A DNA stretch of 64,000 nucleotides from Mucisphaera sp965279675. Lineage in GTDB: Bacteria; Planctomycetota; Phycisphaerae; Phycisphaerales; Phycisphaeraceae. The notes below the pieces were generated by a model. The model had not been told where the DNA came from and did no database searches. It saw only the letters and a program-made list of their open reading frames with translations. Both the position numbers and the translations under genes were made by a program. Location: NCBI RefSeq assembly GCF_965279675.1, contig NZ_CBDIIJ010000002.1, positions 1,426,001-1,490,000 on the forward strand, written 5' to 3'. Of this stretch, positions 40,625 through 50,217 are shown in pieces. Numbering within the stretch: the first letter of the stretch is position 1; each line of letters opens with the position of its first letter.

Positions 40625-42411
40625 ACATCCGTAACTTCTGCATCATCGCCCACATCGACCACGGCAAGTCCACCCTTGCCGACCGACTCCTCATGGGCAC
40701 CGGCGCCATGGACGACCGCACCCGCCAGGACCAGGCCCTCGACTCCATGGACCTCGAACGCGAACGCGGCATCACCATCAAATCCTCCGCCGTCTCCGTC
40801 GAACACCCCTACAACGGCCAGACCTTCGAACTCAACTTCATCGACACCCCCGGCCACGTCGACTTCCACTACGAAGTCTCAAGAGCCCTCGCCGCCTGCG
40901 AAGGTGCCATCCTCGTCGTCGATGCCACCCAAGGCGTCGAAGCACAGACCGTCGCCAACCTATACAAGGCCGTTGACGCCGAACTCGAAATCATCCCCGT
41001 CATCAACAAGATCGACCTCCCCTCCGCCCAGCCCGAAGAACGAGCCCTCCAGGTCGAGCAGGTCCTCGGCATCCCCGCCGAAGACTGCATCTTCACCTCC
41101 GCGAAGACCGGCCAGGGCGTCAAAGAACTCCTCGACGCCATCTGCGACCGCTTCCCCGCCCCACGTGGCAAGATCGACGAGCCCCTCCAGGCCCTCATCT
41201 TCGACGCCAAGTACGACGACTACCGAGGCGTCGTCGTCTACTTCCGAGTCATGAATGGCTCGATGAAAAAAGGCGACCGCATCCGCATGATGAAGGCCGG
41301 CCGAACCTTCCACGTCACCGAACTCGGCAAGTTCCGACCCCACATGATCCCCACGACCGACCCCTTCGAAGCCGGCGACGTCGGCTACATGGTCGCCTCC
41401 ATCAAAACCCTCGAAGACGTCCACATCGGCGACACCATCACCCTCGACGTCCGACCCGCAGACTCGGCACTCCCCGGCTACCAGGAGCCGATGCCGATGG
41501 TCTACTGCGATTTCTACGCCTCAGGCGACACCCAGTTCGACGAACTCCGCGAAGCCATCGCCAAGCTCCACGTCAACGACGCCTCCTTCACCTTCGAACC
41601 CACCTCCTCCGAAGCCCTCGGCTCCGGATTCCGCTGCGGCTTCCTCGGTATGCTCCACATGGACATCATCCAGGAACGCCTCGAACGCGAAGGCGACGTC
41701 TCGCTCGTCCAGACCGCACCCACCGTCACCTACGAAGTCGCCCTACGCGACGGCACCGTCCTCGCCATCACCAACCCCGCCGACCTCCCCGATCCCTCAC
41801 AGATCCGCGAAATCTGCGAGCCCATCGTCAAAGCCGAGATCATTCTCCCCACCACGTCCATCGGCGACATCATGAAACTCTGCGAGCAACGCCGGGGCGT
41901 CTACAAAGGCCAGAAGTTCCTCGCCGACGACCGACAGATCCTCGACTACGAACTACCCCTCGCCGAAATCATCTACGACTTCTTCGACAAACTGAAGTCC
42001 ATCACCTCCGGCTACGGCACCATGGACTACCAGGTCGACCACTTCAACCCCGACCAACTCGTCAAGATGGACATCATGGTCAACGGCACCCAGGTCGATG
42101 CCCTCTCCGTCATCGTCCACCGATCCAAAGCCGAGCAACGCGGCCGACTCCTCCTCAAAAAACTCAAGGACGAGATCGACCGACACATGTTCGAGATCCC
42201 CCTGCAGGCCGTCCTCGGCGGCAAGGTTATCGCCCGCGAAAACATCAAGGCCATGCGCAAGAACGTCACCGCCAAGTGCTACGGCGGCGACGTCTCCCGA
42301 AAACGAAAACTCCTCGAAAAACAGAAAAAGGGCAAGGACCGCATGAAGCGCATCGGCACCGTCGACATCCCCCAGAAAGCCTTCATGGCCGTCCTCGACA
42401 CCGGCGAGTAG
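40621..42411 (+). CDS. lepA: Elongation factor 4 (LepA)
   Basis: Ribosome-associated GTPase implicated in back-translocation or in 30S assembly. The 596-aa protein matches the family length. GTPase domain: AHIDHGKSTLADRL at about residue 10, RERGITIKSSAVSVE near 50, DTPGHVDF near 80 and NKIDLPSA near 135. The LepA-specific C-terminal domain (KRKLLEKQKKGKDRMK) is complete. The ATG overlaps the preceding small ORF, and no good Shine-Dalgarno is seen. Confidence 0.97.
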   Translation: MNIRNFCIIAHIDHGKSTLADRLLMGTGAMDDRTRQDQALDSMDLERERGITIKSSAVSVEHPYNGQTFELNFIDTPGHVDFHYEVSRALAACEGAILVVDATQGVEAQTVANLYKAVDAELEIIPVINKIDLPSAQPEERALQVEQVLGIPAEDCIFTSAKTGQGVKELLDAICDRFPAPRGKIDEPLQALIFDAKYDDYRGVVVYFRVMNGSMKKGDRIRMMKAGRTFHVTELGKFRPHMIPTTDPFEAGDVGYMVASIKTLEDVHIGDTITLDVRPADSALPGYQEPMPMVYCDFYASGDTQFDELREAIAKLHVNDASFTFEPTSSEALGSGFRCGFLGMLHMDIIQERLEREGDVSLVQTAPTVTYEVALRDGTVLAITNPADLPDPSQIREICEPIVKAEIILPTTSIGDIMKLCEQRRGVYKGQKFLADDRQILDYELPLAEIIYDFFDKLKSITSGYGTMDYQVDHFNPDQLVKMDIMVNGTQVDALSVIVHRSKAEQRGRLLLKKLKDEIDRHMFEIPLQAVLGGKVIARENIKAMRKNVTAKCYGGDVSRKRKLLEKQKKGKDRMKRIGTVDIPQKAFMAVLDTGE

Positions 42412-42416
42412 CACGG

Positions 42417-42429
42417 TACCCTGCAACCC
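42417..42429 (+). promoter_or_regulatory. TANNNT box before the Ap4A-type NUDIX gene
   Basis: TACCCT (42417-42422) is followed by seven bases and the ATG at 42430, one more than at the other candidate leaderless genes. Confidence 0.3.
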
Positions 42430-42891
42430 ATGGACAACGACCACTCCTGCGGTGTCATCCCCGTCTACCAGACGCCCAACAACCACGCCCGCCAGTACCT
42501 CCTCGTCCAGCACAAAGCCGGACACTGGGGCTTTCCCAAAGGCCATCCCGAAAAAAACGAGTCCGAACTGCAAACCGCCACCCGCGAACTCCACGAAGAA
42601 ACCGGACTCACCGCCCACCACCTCCTCGAAGACCGACTCTTCACCGAACGCTACATCTTCCGCAAACGCTCCGGCAAGGTCGTCGACAAAACCGTCACCT
42701 ACTTCATCGGCTTTGTCCCCGAACCCACCTTCGCCATCCAGGAAGAAGAACTCCAGAACGCCGCCTGGGGCGACCTCCAGACCACCCTCGACCTTATGAG
42801 CTTCGACGAGGGCCGAAAACTCCTTCTCGAAGTCGATGCCTTCCTCGATCGCGAAACAGCCAACTCCCCCAACTCCCCCAACTCCGCCTGA
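42430..42891 (+). CDS. NUDIX hydrolase, Ap4A-type
   Basis: A 153-aa protein of the bis(5'-nucleosyl)-tetraphosphatase group: HSCGVIPVYQ at the N-terminus, then GHWGFPKGHPEKNE and ATRELHEETGL as the NUDIX box at about residues 36-60. It would clear diadenosine tetraphosphate. The C-terminus ends in a short repeat (NSPNSPNSA) coded by three near-identical 9-base units. It lies 18 bases after lepA. Confidence 0.85.
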   Translation: MDNDHSCGVIPVYQTPNNHARQYLLVQHKAGHWGFPKGHPEKNESELQTATRELHEETGLTAHHLLEDRLFTERYIFRKRSGKVVDKTVTYFIGFVPEPTFAIQEEELQNAAWGDLQTTLDLMSFDEGRKLLLEVDAFLDRETANSPNSPNSA

Positions 42892-43078
42892 ATCGCCCCA
42901 TCTCTTACAACCCTCCCGGGCCCGCCAAACCCAACCACAGCTGGCCAACACCGCCACTTTTGTTTGTCGCGCCTCATGGCTCCCGGCACCCGCTCCGATC
43001 TCATATCCGGACCGAGACAGTCTCGGCAAACAGCAAACACCGCGACGCCAACATCGCAGTCAGCCACGGGAGATCCTC

Positions 43079-43567
43079 ATGCACACAGCACGCCATCACC
43101 TCAGCCGGGGCTTCACCCTTGTTGAGATCCTCATCGTTGTTGTCATCCTCGGCATCCTCGCCGCCGTCGTCATCCCTCAGTTCTCCGACGCCGCCGAAAC
43201 CGCCAAGGCCTCAAGCATGGTCTCCCAGCTACAGACCGTCCGCTCGCAACTCGAGCTCTACATGATCCAGCACAACGGCAGCTACCCGGACCTCGGCAGC
43301 AACTGGAACCAGATGACACAGACCACCGATATCAACGGTGCCGCCGCCGGCTCCGACTTCGGTCCCTACCTCCAGAAGTCACCCATCAACCCCTTCGAAA
43401 ACAGCTCCACCGTCAACCAGGGCGACGGCACCCTCGGCACCGCCGCACAGGGCGTTGGCTGGGTCTACAACGACGACACCGGCCAGATCAAGGCCGTCGT
43501 CTCCTCCAGCAAGGCAGCCTCGCTCTCGCTAAGCGACGAAGACGTCGCCACCTACACCTCCGACTGA
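43079..43567 (+). CDS. Type IV pilin / type II secretion pseudopilin
   Basis: A 162-aa prepilin with leader MHTARHHLSRG and the peptidase site G|FTLVEILIVVVILGILAAVVIPQF, including the essential glutamate at mature position 5. The globular part is about 120 residues. The ATG follows GGGAG. It heads the pilus region, and a strong terminator separates it from the rest, as expected for a highly made subunit. The large globular domain with AGSDFGPYLQKSPINPF resembles type II secretion major pseudopilins as well. Confidence 0.88.
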   Translation: MHTARHHLSRGFTLVEILIVVVILGILAAVVIPQFSDAAETAKASSMVSQLQTVRSQLELYMIQHNGSYPDLGSNWNQMTQTTDINGAAAGSDFGPYLQKSPINPFENSSTVNQGDGTLGTAAQGVGWVYNDDTGQIKAVVSSSKAASLSLSDEDVATYTSD

Positions 43568-43596
43568 TAACCAACCCGATAACCCATCCCCGCCAG

Positions 43597-43632
43597 GCGG
43601 CCGGCTTCCCATAAGCCGGCCGCTTCCTTTTT
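43597..43632 (+). terminator. Rho-independent terminator after the pilin gene
   Basis: GCGGCCGGCTT (43597-43607) pairs perfectly with AAGCCGGCCGC (43613-43623) across a five-base loop, followed by TTCCTTTTT. It would end most transcripts after the pilin and let few read into the assembly genes. Confidence 0.9.
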
Positions 43633-43716
43633 ATCCCCCAGCCCCACCCAAGACCCCACCCCAACCAGCCGATACCACCGGAGCAGATGCGACAGATCCC
43701 ACAGGAGAAATCCGCC

Positions 43717-43995
43717 TTGAACCCCGAAAGCTCCGTCCATCCTGCCTGGTGGCTCAGCCTCGGAGCCGTCGCCATCACCGCATGGGTCATCTGGTCCGGC
43801 TCCGGCCACCGCCCCATGCCCGCCACCGCCCAGGCCGTGACCAACCCCGCCGAACAACGACTCGAACTCATCGAGGAAGTCCGCGCACTACGCGAAGCCG
43901 TCCTCCGACTCGAACAGCGACTCGACAAGGGTATCACCGTCAGACACGCCGAAGAACGATCCAACGCGAGGAGGAACCATGCCCCTCCTCAGTAA
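43717..43995 (+). CDS. Small single-helix membrane protein in the pilus operon
   Basis: A 92-aa protein from a TTG at 43717 with AGGAG nine bases upstream. An ATG at 43687 is possible, but its GGAG stands only three bases away. One membrane helix (WWLSLGAVAITAWVIW) is followed by a coiled-coil (RLELIEEVRALREAVLRLEQRL). The 3' end overlaps pilM. It probably sits in the inner-membrane pilus platform, but no family is recognised. Confidence 0.6.
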   Translation: MNPESSVHPAWWLSLGAVAITAWVIWSGSGHRPMPATAQAVTNPAEQRLELIEEVRALREAVLRLEQRLDKGITVRHAEERSNARRNHAPPQ

Positions 43996-45043
43996 GCACA
44001 GCCCCATCGGCATCGACCTTGCCGACGACCGCGTCCAGCTCACCCAACTGAAGACAACCTCCAAAGGCCTCTCCCTCCTCGCCTTCGGCGGCTGGTCCTG
44101 GAGCCAGGCGCCCCACGGCCCCGTCGATCACGACGACGTGCCCCAGCAGGCTCGCCTCATCGCCGAGGTCATCAGCGAAGGTAAATTCAAAGGCCGCGAC
44201 ATCGTCGTCCGCGTCCCCGACAGCCTCCTCCGCCTGAAGAACGTCCGCATCCCACCCATCCCCGATGAAGACCTCCCCGCAGCCTGTAGATGGGAAGCCT
44301 CCGAACGATTCCAGCTCGACCCCGAGCAGTCCACCATCCGCTTCTACGACACCGGACAGGTCCAGCAGGCAGGTGAAGCCAAGCGCGAAGTCATCCTACT
44401 CGCAGCGCCCACCCCACCCCTCCTCCAGCTCGCCGAAGAGCTCGACAGGAACGGACTCAGAATCCGATCCTTCGACCCCACACCCGAGCTCCTCTCACGC
44501 TTCCAGCATGTCATCGAAGCCAACGGCATCACCACACCCGACGAGATCGAAAGACCAAGACTCATCGTCCACGTCGGCCCCAGCCACACCTGGGTCCTCA
44601 TCTCCGAAAAACAGCAGGTCGTCTTCCTCAGGCAGATGCCCTTCGGCGTCAACGACTTCGACAAACCCGTCACACCCGACGCCAGTCCAGAGACCGATCA
44701 CGGCACCTACGGCCTCCGCGTCCCCATCGACCGCGAAGAGGCCGAAGCCAAATCCCCCCTCAAGCAGATCGACCTCCCCAACGAGATCGCACTCTGCCTC
44801 CGCTACCACGGCGTCACCTTCCCCGGAAAACGCCCGGACACCGCATGGCTCATCGCACCAGAATCACTCGCTAAACAACTCGCACCACAGATCGCCAGCC
44901 GAGCCTCCGTCAAGGTCATGCTCCCGAGCGAGTTCGATCTCCGTCTCCCGGAACTCTACGACGCCATCGGAAGGCCACTCGCCTCCATGGCCTCATCCAT
45001 CGGCCTCGCCATGAACTGGCCAGGAGGGAAGCTCGCCGCATGA
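43979..45043 (+). CDS. pilM: Type IV pilus assembly protein PilM
   Basis: A 354-aa actin-like ATPase of the inner face of the pilus platform, which binds the N-terminus of PilN. The opening PIGIDLADDRVQLTQL and the strand-rich fold with IVRVPDSLLRLKNVRIPPIPDEDL match the family. The C-terminal RLPELYDAIGRPL is also typical. The ribosome-binding site GAGGAGG is strong. ATGA overlaps link pilM to pilN. Confidence 0.85.
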   Translation: MPLLSKHSPIGIDLADDRVQLTQLKTTSKGLSLLAFGGWSWSQAPHGPVDHDDVPQQARLIAEVISEGKFKGRDIVVRVPDSLLRLKNVRIPPIPDEDLPAACRWEASERFQLDPEQSTIRFYDTGQVQQAGEAKREVILLAAPTPPLLQLAEELDRNGLRIRSFDPTPELLSRFQHVIEANGITTPDEIERPRLIVHVGPSHTWVLISEKQQVVFLRQMPFGVNDFDKPVTPDASPETDHGTYGLRVPIDREEAEAKSPLKQIDLPNEIALCLRYHGVTFPGKRPDTAWLIAPESLAKQLAPQIASRASVKVMLPSEFDLRLPELYDAIGRPLASMASSIGLAMNWPGGKLAA

Positions 45044-45678
45044 GCACCCAATCTCCCTCCATGAATTTCCTGCCCGACGCGTACCGCGCCTCGCGACGCC
45101 GACGCACCATGCGCCGCATCGAGATCATCAGCATCATCATCCTCACCGGATGCTTCGGACTCGCATGGGGAGAACTCTGGCAGCAACGCGAACAACTCGC
45201 TAACCGCGTCACCCAGGCCGAAACCCAGGCAGCCAGAGCCTTCCAGCTGCGCAACGAACTCGCCGAGCTCGAAGCCCAGCGAGCCCAGCTCTACAACCAG
45301 TCAGCCCTCTACCGAACCCTCGAACCGCCCCTGCGCGCCGCCCAGACACTCCGCATCCTCGCCCACACCCTGCCCGAAGCCGTCGGACTCGTCGACCTCT
45401 CGCTCACCCACACCTCCGGGGCCGACCAGAAACTCACCATCGACCTCCGCGCCCTCTGCACCGACGACCGACAGGTCGCCGCCGCCGTCGCCGCGCTCGC
45501 CACACACCCACTCTTCACCGAGATCGAAGTCCAGTCCGTCGGACCCGTCGAAACCGACGACGCCTCGCTCCGGGAACTCAGCCTCCTGGCCCACATCGAC
45601 CTCAACCGAAAACTCGCCTTCGTCACACCCGACCACGACGACAACCCGCAAACCGCCGCCGTGGAGACCGGACCATGA
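45040..45678 (+). CDS. pilN: PilN-like inner-membrane pilus protein
   Basis: A 212-aa protein with the short cytoplasmic N-terminus MNFLPDAYRASRRRRTMRR (the PilM-binding motif NFLP at residues 7-10), one membrane helix at about 30-46 and a periplasmic coiled-coil plus ferredoxin-like domain. It overlaps pilM and pilO by ATGA. Confidence 0.82.
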   Translation: MSTQSPSMNFLPDAYRASRRRRTMRRIEIISIIILTGCFGLAWGELWQQREQLANRVTQAETQAARAFQLRNELAELEAQRAQLYNQSALYRTLEPPLRAAQTLRILAHTLPEAVGLVDLSLTHTSGADQKLTIDLRALCTDDRQVAAAVAALATHPLFTEIEVQSVGPVETDDASLRELSLLAHIDLNRKLAFVTPDHDDNPQTAAVETGP

Positions 45679-46241
45679 ACCCGCAAACCCTCAAGGAAGC
45701 CTGGCGTCTCCTGCTCGCAGCACCCGTGCTCGCGCTGCTCTTCGTCGTCGCCGCCTACCTCCCGCACCGAGCCGAGTCCCACCAACTCAACCAACGCCTC
45801 GACGACGCCACCGCCGCCGAGGCCTCCGTGACTAGCCTCGAACAGCAAGTCCAGCGCGCCACCCGCGCCGTCGATGACCTCACCGCCAACTACTACGAAC
45901 GCAGCCACGGACTCGTCCCGGACAAAGACCCCATGCCCGAGGTCCTCGGCTGGATAGGCGAGATCACGCGCATCCACAACGCCCTGCAACCCGAACTCAA
46001 CACGCTCGGTGAAAACCGCGGAGACGGCTACCGCACCAAACGCTTCCGGCTCCGCTTCAGCGCCACGTTCCATCAGGCCTTCGAGGTCCTCAGCGACATC
46101 GAAAAACTCCCGTATCTCGTCACCGCCGAGGACATCCGCTTCACCCACAACGGCCCCGACGAACCACTCGACATCGAACTCACCTTCAAAACCTACGCCA
46201 CCCACAAACCCGCCCCCGCCACGCAGGAGGGCTCACCATGA
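45675..46241 (+). CDS. pilO: PilO-like inner-membrane pilus protein
   Basis: A 188-aa protein with a single helix (LLLAAPVLALLFVVAAYLP) followed by coiled-coil and a ferredoxin-like domain (RLRFSATFHQAFEVLSDIEKLPYLV). It pairs with PilN in the periplasm. ATGA overlaps with both neighbours show one operon. Confidence 0.78.
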   Translation: MNPQTLKEAWRLLLAAPVLALLFVVAAYLPHRAESHQLNQRLDDATAAEASVTSLEQQVQRATRAVDDLTANYYERSHGLVPDKDPMPEVLGWIGEITRIHNALQPELNTLGENRGDGYRTKRFRLRFSATFHQAFEVLSDIEKLPYLVTAEDIRFTHNGPDEPLDIELTFKTYATHKPAPATQEGSP

Positions 46242-46780
46242 AGCCCTGGCTCGACGAAATCCTCAAGCGCTACCGCGCCGAGCCCACCAAGGTCACCATC
46301 CTCGCCGGCATGACCGTCTTCGGCATGCTCCTCTGGGGACGACTCCTGCTCAAAGACCCGCCCCGCGTCGTCACCGCAGAACCGGAGACGCAGGCCGTTG
46401 CCGTCGAATCCGCCAGCCCACAGCCAACACCACCAGCACGCGCCCTGCCCGAAGGACCCACCGTCACAGTCACCGTCCCAGAATATCGACCCCGAAACAT
46501 CTTCCAGGAACCCCAGCTCACGCCAGCCCCCGAATCCGACCAGCCCGTACCACAGGTACAACCCCAAACCTCCGATACATCGCTCAGAAACACCGTCCGT
46601 AACCAGGCCATGGAACTCAACCTCCAGGCCATCATCCTCGGACGTGAACCAAAGGCCGTCATCAACGGCCAGTACGTAGGACCCGGCGACGCGATCGACG
46701 GCTTCACCCTTCGAACACTCGAACGCCGTCACGCCGAACTCGAAATGCAAGGCGTCATCGTCAGGCTCGGACTGCCCTGA
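46238..46780 (+). CDS. pilP: PilP-like pilus protein
   Basis: A 180-aa protein with one membrane helix (VTILAGMTVFGMLLWGRLLL), a proline-rich linker and a small C-terminal beta domain (MELNLQAIILGREPKAVING) of the PilP/GspC homology-region type. It links the PilNO platform to the secretin. It has no lipobox, unlike many PilP, so it is anchored by its helix as GspC is. Confidence 0.72.
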   Translation: MKPWLDEILKRYRAEPTKVTILAGMTVFGMLLWGRLLLKDPPRVVTAEPETQAVAVESASPQPTPPARALPEGPTVTVTVPEYRPRNIFQEPQLTPAPESDQPVPQVQPQTSDTSLRNTVRNQAMELNLQAIILGREPKAVINGQYVGPGDAIDGFTLRTLERRHAELEMQGVIVRLGLP

Positions 46781-46799
46781 CCCGACGAGGAAAGCTGCC

Positions 46800-48950
46800 A
46801 TGAAGCACAAGAAACACGACGCAAACCCCACCGCACCCACGACCACTGCCGCACTCATCCTCTCACTCTGGATGCCGGCATGGGCCCAGCCCGTCGCCGA
46901 AGCACCCGACGCCGATGAGCCCATCGTCGAACTCATCGACCTCACCGATCAACAGGGCGACAACAGCCGCAACGCCGAAATCCTCGAAGTCGGAGCCTTT
47001 GGCGAAATCGACCTATCTGTCCAGGACCTCGAAGTCTCCTCCGTCCTCAACCTCCTCTCCGAACAGTCGCGACGCAACATCGTCGCCAGCCCCAACGTCC
47101 GCGGAACCATCTCCGCCAACCTCTTCGGCGTCACCTTCGACGAAGCCCTCGAAGGCGTCCTCGTCGGCAACGGCTTCCGCTACACCGAACGCGGTAACTT
47201 CATCTACGTCTACACCGCCGAGGAAATGGCCGAGATCCAGAGCGCCGCCGCCGCACCCGTCACACGCATCATCCGACTCAACTTCCTCAGCGCCACCGAC
47301 GCCCAGGCCTTCGCCGAACCACTCCTCTCAGAGTCAGGCGTCATCGCCATCTCCTCCGAAGTCCCCGAAGGCTTCGAAGCCTCTATCTCCGATGGCGGCG
47401 CCAACACCTTCTCACACTCAGACACCCTCATCGTCCGCGACCTCCCCGACCGCGCCGATGAAATCGTCGCCCTCCTCCAGGAACTCGACCGCAAACCCGA
47501 ACAGGTCATGATCGAGGTCACCATCCTCCAGGCAAGACTCGGAGAGAACAACGCTTTCGGCGTCGACTTCGCCATCCTCACCGACCTCTCCCTCGCCGAC
47601 GCCGCCACACCCCTCGGAGCCGTCAACGAACTCATCTCCGGAACCCTCACCGGCGACTCCGGCACCGCCATCGCCAGCACCGCCGGCAACACAAGACTCG
47701 GCGAGTCCAGCCTCAAGCTAGGCGTCATCGGTGGCGACGCCGCCGTCTTCGTCCGTGCCCTCGAAACCATCACCGACACCACCGTCGTCGCCACACCCAA
47801 AGTCGTCGTCCTCAACCGCCAACGCGCCACCATCGACGCCACCGAACAACTCCCCTTCATCTCAACCACCGAGACCGAAGTCTCCAGCACCCAGACCATC
47901 GAGACCATCGACGTCGGCACCCAACTCTACGTCCGACCCTTCGTCTCCTCCGACGGCTACGTCCGACTCGAACTCAACCCCGTCCTCTCCGAAGGCAACA
48001 CCGAGGTCAGCCCCCTCGGCGTCATCCTACCCAACACCTCACGCCAGGAACTACAGACCAACGTCATGGTCCGCTCCGGACAGACCGTCGTCCTCGGTGG
48101 CCTCTTCACCGAAGACACCACCTCCTCCACCAATCAGGTCCCGTTCCTCGGCCGCATCCCCATCCTCGGCAACGCCTTCCGAGGCACCGACGACTCCTCC
48201 GACCGACTCGAGATCATCTTCCTTATCAAGCCCACCATCGTCCGCGACCAGGCCCTCGCCAAAGCCGGCGAAGCCGCACGCGAAGGCATCGAACGCATCC
48301 GCCTCGGTGCCCGCTCCGGCCTCCTGCCCAACTCACGCATCCGCATGCTCCGCTCACACCTCGCCGACGCCCAACGCTTCGCCCGCGCCGGCAACACCAG
48401 CAAGGCACTCTGGCACACCAACATCGCCTTGTCACTCGAACCCACCTCCGCCGAAGCCCTCAGCCTCAAGAGCCAGCTCGTCGGTAGCGAACTCCACGCC
48501 ACCGAACGCGGGCTCCTCCAGGGACCCATCGAACGCGTCCTCCAGCAGGCCATCAAAGACTTCAACGAGTCCAACCCCGCCCCGGCACCTCCACCCGCCG
48601 TCACCGAACCTCTCGTCGCACCCAAGCCCGAGACCGAGGCCGACACCATCGCCGACCTCCCCATCCCCACCCCGACACCAACCCCCGGCAACCAGGCCGC
48701 TGCCAACCAGTCCATCAACCTCTCCGCCGACGACATCCTCGAACAGGCCAGCAGCCTCGCAACCGAGATCCTCAGCGACCAGCCCCACGTCCCGGCACCA
48801 CCCACCGAAGCCACCAACGCCGACTGGGTCAACGTCATGATCAACCAGCTCCTCGAAGTCCGTGGCACCGCCCAAAGCGGGCTCTGGACCCTCCAGCAGC
48901 CAGACGCCCAGAACCAGCAGGCACAGGCCGACACCGAGGAAACACCATGA
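46800..48950 (+). CDS. pilQ: Secretin (PilQ/GspD)
   Basis: A 716-aa outer-membrane pore subunit with a signal peptide (cut near PAWAQ). N-domains start at about residue 75 (VSSVLNLLSEQSRRNIVASPNV), and the secretin core is near residues 250-490, ending with LGGLFTEDTTSSTNQVPFLGRIPILGNAF. The last 220 residues are an unusual extension: a helical part like a TPR repeat (ADAQRFARAGNTSKALWHTNIALSLEP) and a proline-rich linker (PIPTPTPTPGN). This tail may contact the TPR lipoprotein encoded next. Confidence 0.88.
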   Translation: MKHKKHDANPTAPTTTAALILSLWMPAWAQPVAEAPDADEPIVELIDLTDQQGDNSRNAEILEVGAFGEIDLSVQDLEVSSVLNLLSEQSRRNIVASPNVRGTISANLFGVTFDEALEGVLVGNGFRYTERGNFIYVYTAEEMAEIQSAAAAPVTRIIRLNFLSATDAQAFAEPLLSESGVIAISSEVPEGFEASISDGGANTFSHSDTLIVRDLPDRADEIVALLQELDRKPEQVMIEVTILQARLGENNAFGVDFAILTDLSLADAATPLGAVNELISGTLTGDSGTAIASTAGNTRLGESSLKLGVIGGDAAVFVRALETITDTTVVATPKVVVLNRQRATIDATEQLPFISTTETEVSSTQTIETIDVGTQLYVRPFVSSDGYVRLELNPVLSEGNTEVSPLGVILPNTSRQELQTNVMVRSGQTVVLGGLFTEDTTSSTNQVPFLGRIPILGNAFRGTDDSSDRLEIIFLIKPTIVRDQALAKAGEAAREGIERIRLGARSGLLPNSRIRMLRSHLADAQRFARAGNTSKALWHTNIALSLEPTSAEALSLKSQLVGSELHATERGLLQGPIERVLQQAIKDFNESNPAPAPPPAVTEPLVAPKPETEADTIADLPIPTPTPTPGNQAAANQSINLSADDILEQASSLATEILSDQPHVPAPPTEATNADWVNVMINQLLEVRGTAQSGLWTLQQPDAQNQQAQADTEETP

Positions 48951-50194
48951 ACAACCACACACCAGCCCTCAACACACGGGGCGGAGTGGGAAGAAAGAGA
49001 CGGGCCGCCCAGAGGCTGACGCTGTTCCTTAGCGTCAGCCTCCTGGTCGGACTCGCCGCCGGCTGCCAATCCAACGCAGCGATGGAAGCCCACAAGTCCC
49101 AGGCCGACGACCGCTGGTGGTCCCTCCGAGGCAACATGATCCTCGAACAGGCCAACCAGCACTTCGAGAACGAAGACCTCGCACAGGCCGAAGCCGCCCT
49201 CAACGAAGCCGCCCGCATCGATCCCGATAACCCAGGCGTCATGACCCTCGCCGGCCGCATCGCCATCGAACGCGGCGAACTCGAACGCGCCGCCCTCACC
49301 CTCAGAACCGCCGCCGATATCGACCCCGAAGCCGCCGAGCCTCACTACCTACTCGCCATCATCGAACAGCGCTGGCAACGACGCCAGGCCGCCCGCGACC
49401 GCTACGAGCAGGCCGCCAAACTCGACCCCGACAACCCCGAGTACCTCCTCGCCCTCGCCGAAGCCGAAGTCGCCCTCGGCCAGCACAAGGCCGCCATCAA
49501 CCGCCTCGCCGCTAACCTCGACTACTTCGCCCAGCACGCCGAGCTTCACCACTCGCTTGGCCAGATCATGCTCCTGACCAACCAGACCGACGAGGCCATC
49601 GAACACCTCCGCCACGCCGCATCCCTCGAACCCGATCGCATCACATACCAGACCGAGCTCGCCATCCAGCTCTCAAAAACCGGCGAGCACGACGAGGCCA
49701 TCACGCACCTCGCCACCCTCATCGCTCGTCCCGAACTCGCCGATCGACTCGACCTTCAGCGAGCCCTCGCCCACGCCTACGAACAGGCCGGCCGCTACGC
49801 CGAAGCCCGCCGCACCTACCGGCAGCTCGCCCGTGTCCCCAATCCCGACATCAAAGACCTCCTGAGCCTCGCAAACACCAGCTACCACCTCCGCGACCTC
49901 GACAGCGCCGAAGCCGCCGCGGCCCGAGCCCACGAGATCCAGCCCAACAACCCGCAGGCACTCATCGCGCTCGGCCTCGCCGCCGTCCACCGCAACAACC
50001 ACGCTCGCGCCCTCGCATGGTTCGAGGCCGCCACACGCGCCAGACAGGCACCGGCCGAAGCCTGGGCCCTCTACGGCATCCAGCTCGACCGACTCGGACG
50101 AACCACCGAAGCCCGCAGCGCCTACGAGCAGGCCTACATCCTCAATCCCAACGACCCCCAGATCCGCCAGCTCCACAACGCAAGACGCTCCTGA
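48947..50194 (+). CDS. TPR-repeat lipoprotein, pilotin-like
   Basis: A 415-aa protein with a lipobox (LAAGC, cysteine 40) and about ten tetratricopeptide repeats, with typical A-x3-G/A-x7-Y spacing. Lipoproteins with TPRs (PilF, PilW type) carry secretins to the outer membrane, and its position overlapping the secretin gene by ATGA fits this. It is longer than classical PilF (about 250 aa). Confidence 0.82.
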   Translation: MNNHTPALNTRGGVGRKRRAAQRLTLFLSVSLLVGLAAGCQSNAAMEAHKSQADDRWWSLRGNMILEQANQHFENEDLAQAEAALNEAARIDPDNPGVMTLAGRIAIERGELERAALTLRTAADIDPEAAEPHYLLAIIEQRWQRRQAARDRYEQAAKLDPDNPEYLLALAEAEVALGQHKAAINRLAANLDYFAQHAELHHSLGQIMLLTNQTDEAIEHLRHAASLEPDRITYQTELAIQLSKTGEHDEAITHLATLIARPELADRLDLQRALAHAYEQAGRYAEARRTYRQLARVPNPDIKDLLSLANTSYHLRDLDSAEAAAARAHEIQPNNPQALIALGLAAVHRNNHARALAWFEAATRARQAPAEAWALYGIQLDRLGRTTEARSAYEQAYILNPNDPQIRQLHNARRS

Positions 50195-50217
50195 GCCCAG
50201 CCAACCAGCCACTCCCG

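Noticed and set aside
41953..43029. 358-codon open frame opposite lepA
   Set aside because: Glycine/valine/glutamate-rich shadow with no start signal.
48134..49345. 403-codon open frame opposite the secretin and TPR genes
   Set aside because: Shadow. Both + strand genes have clear domains and ATGA coupling.
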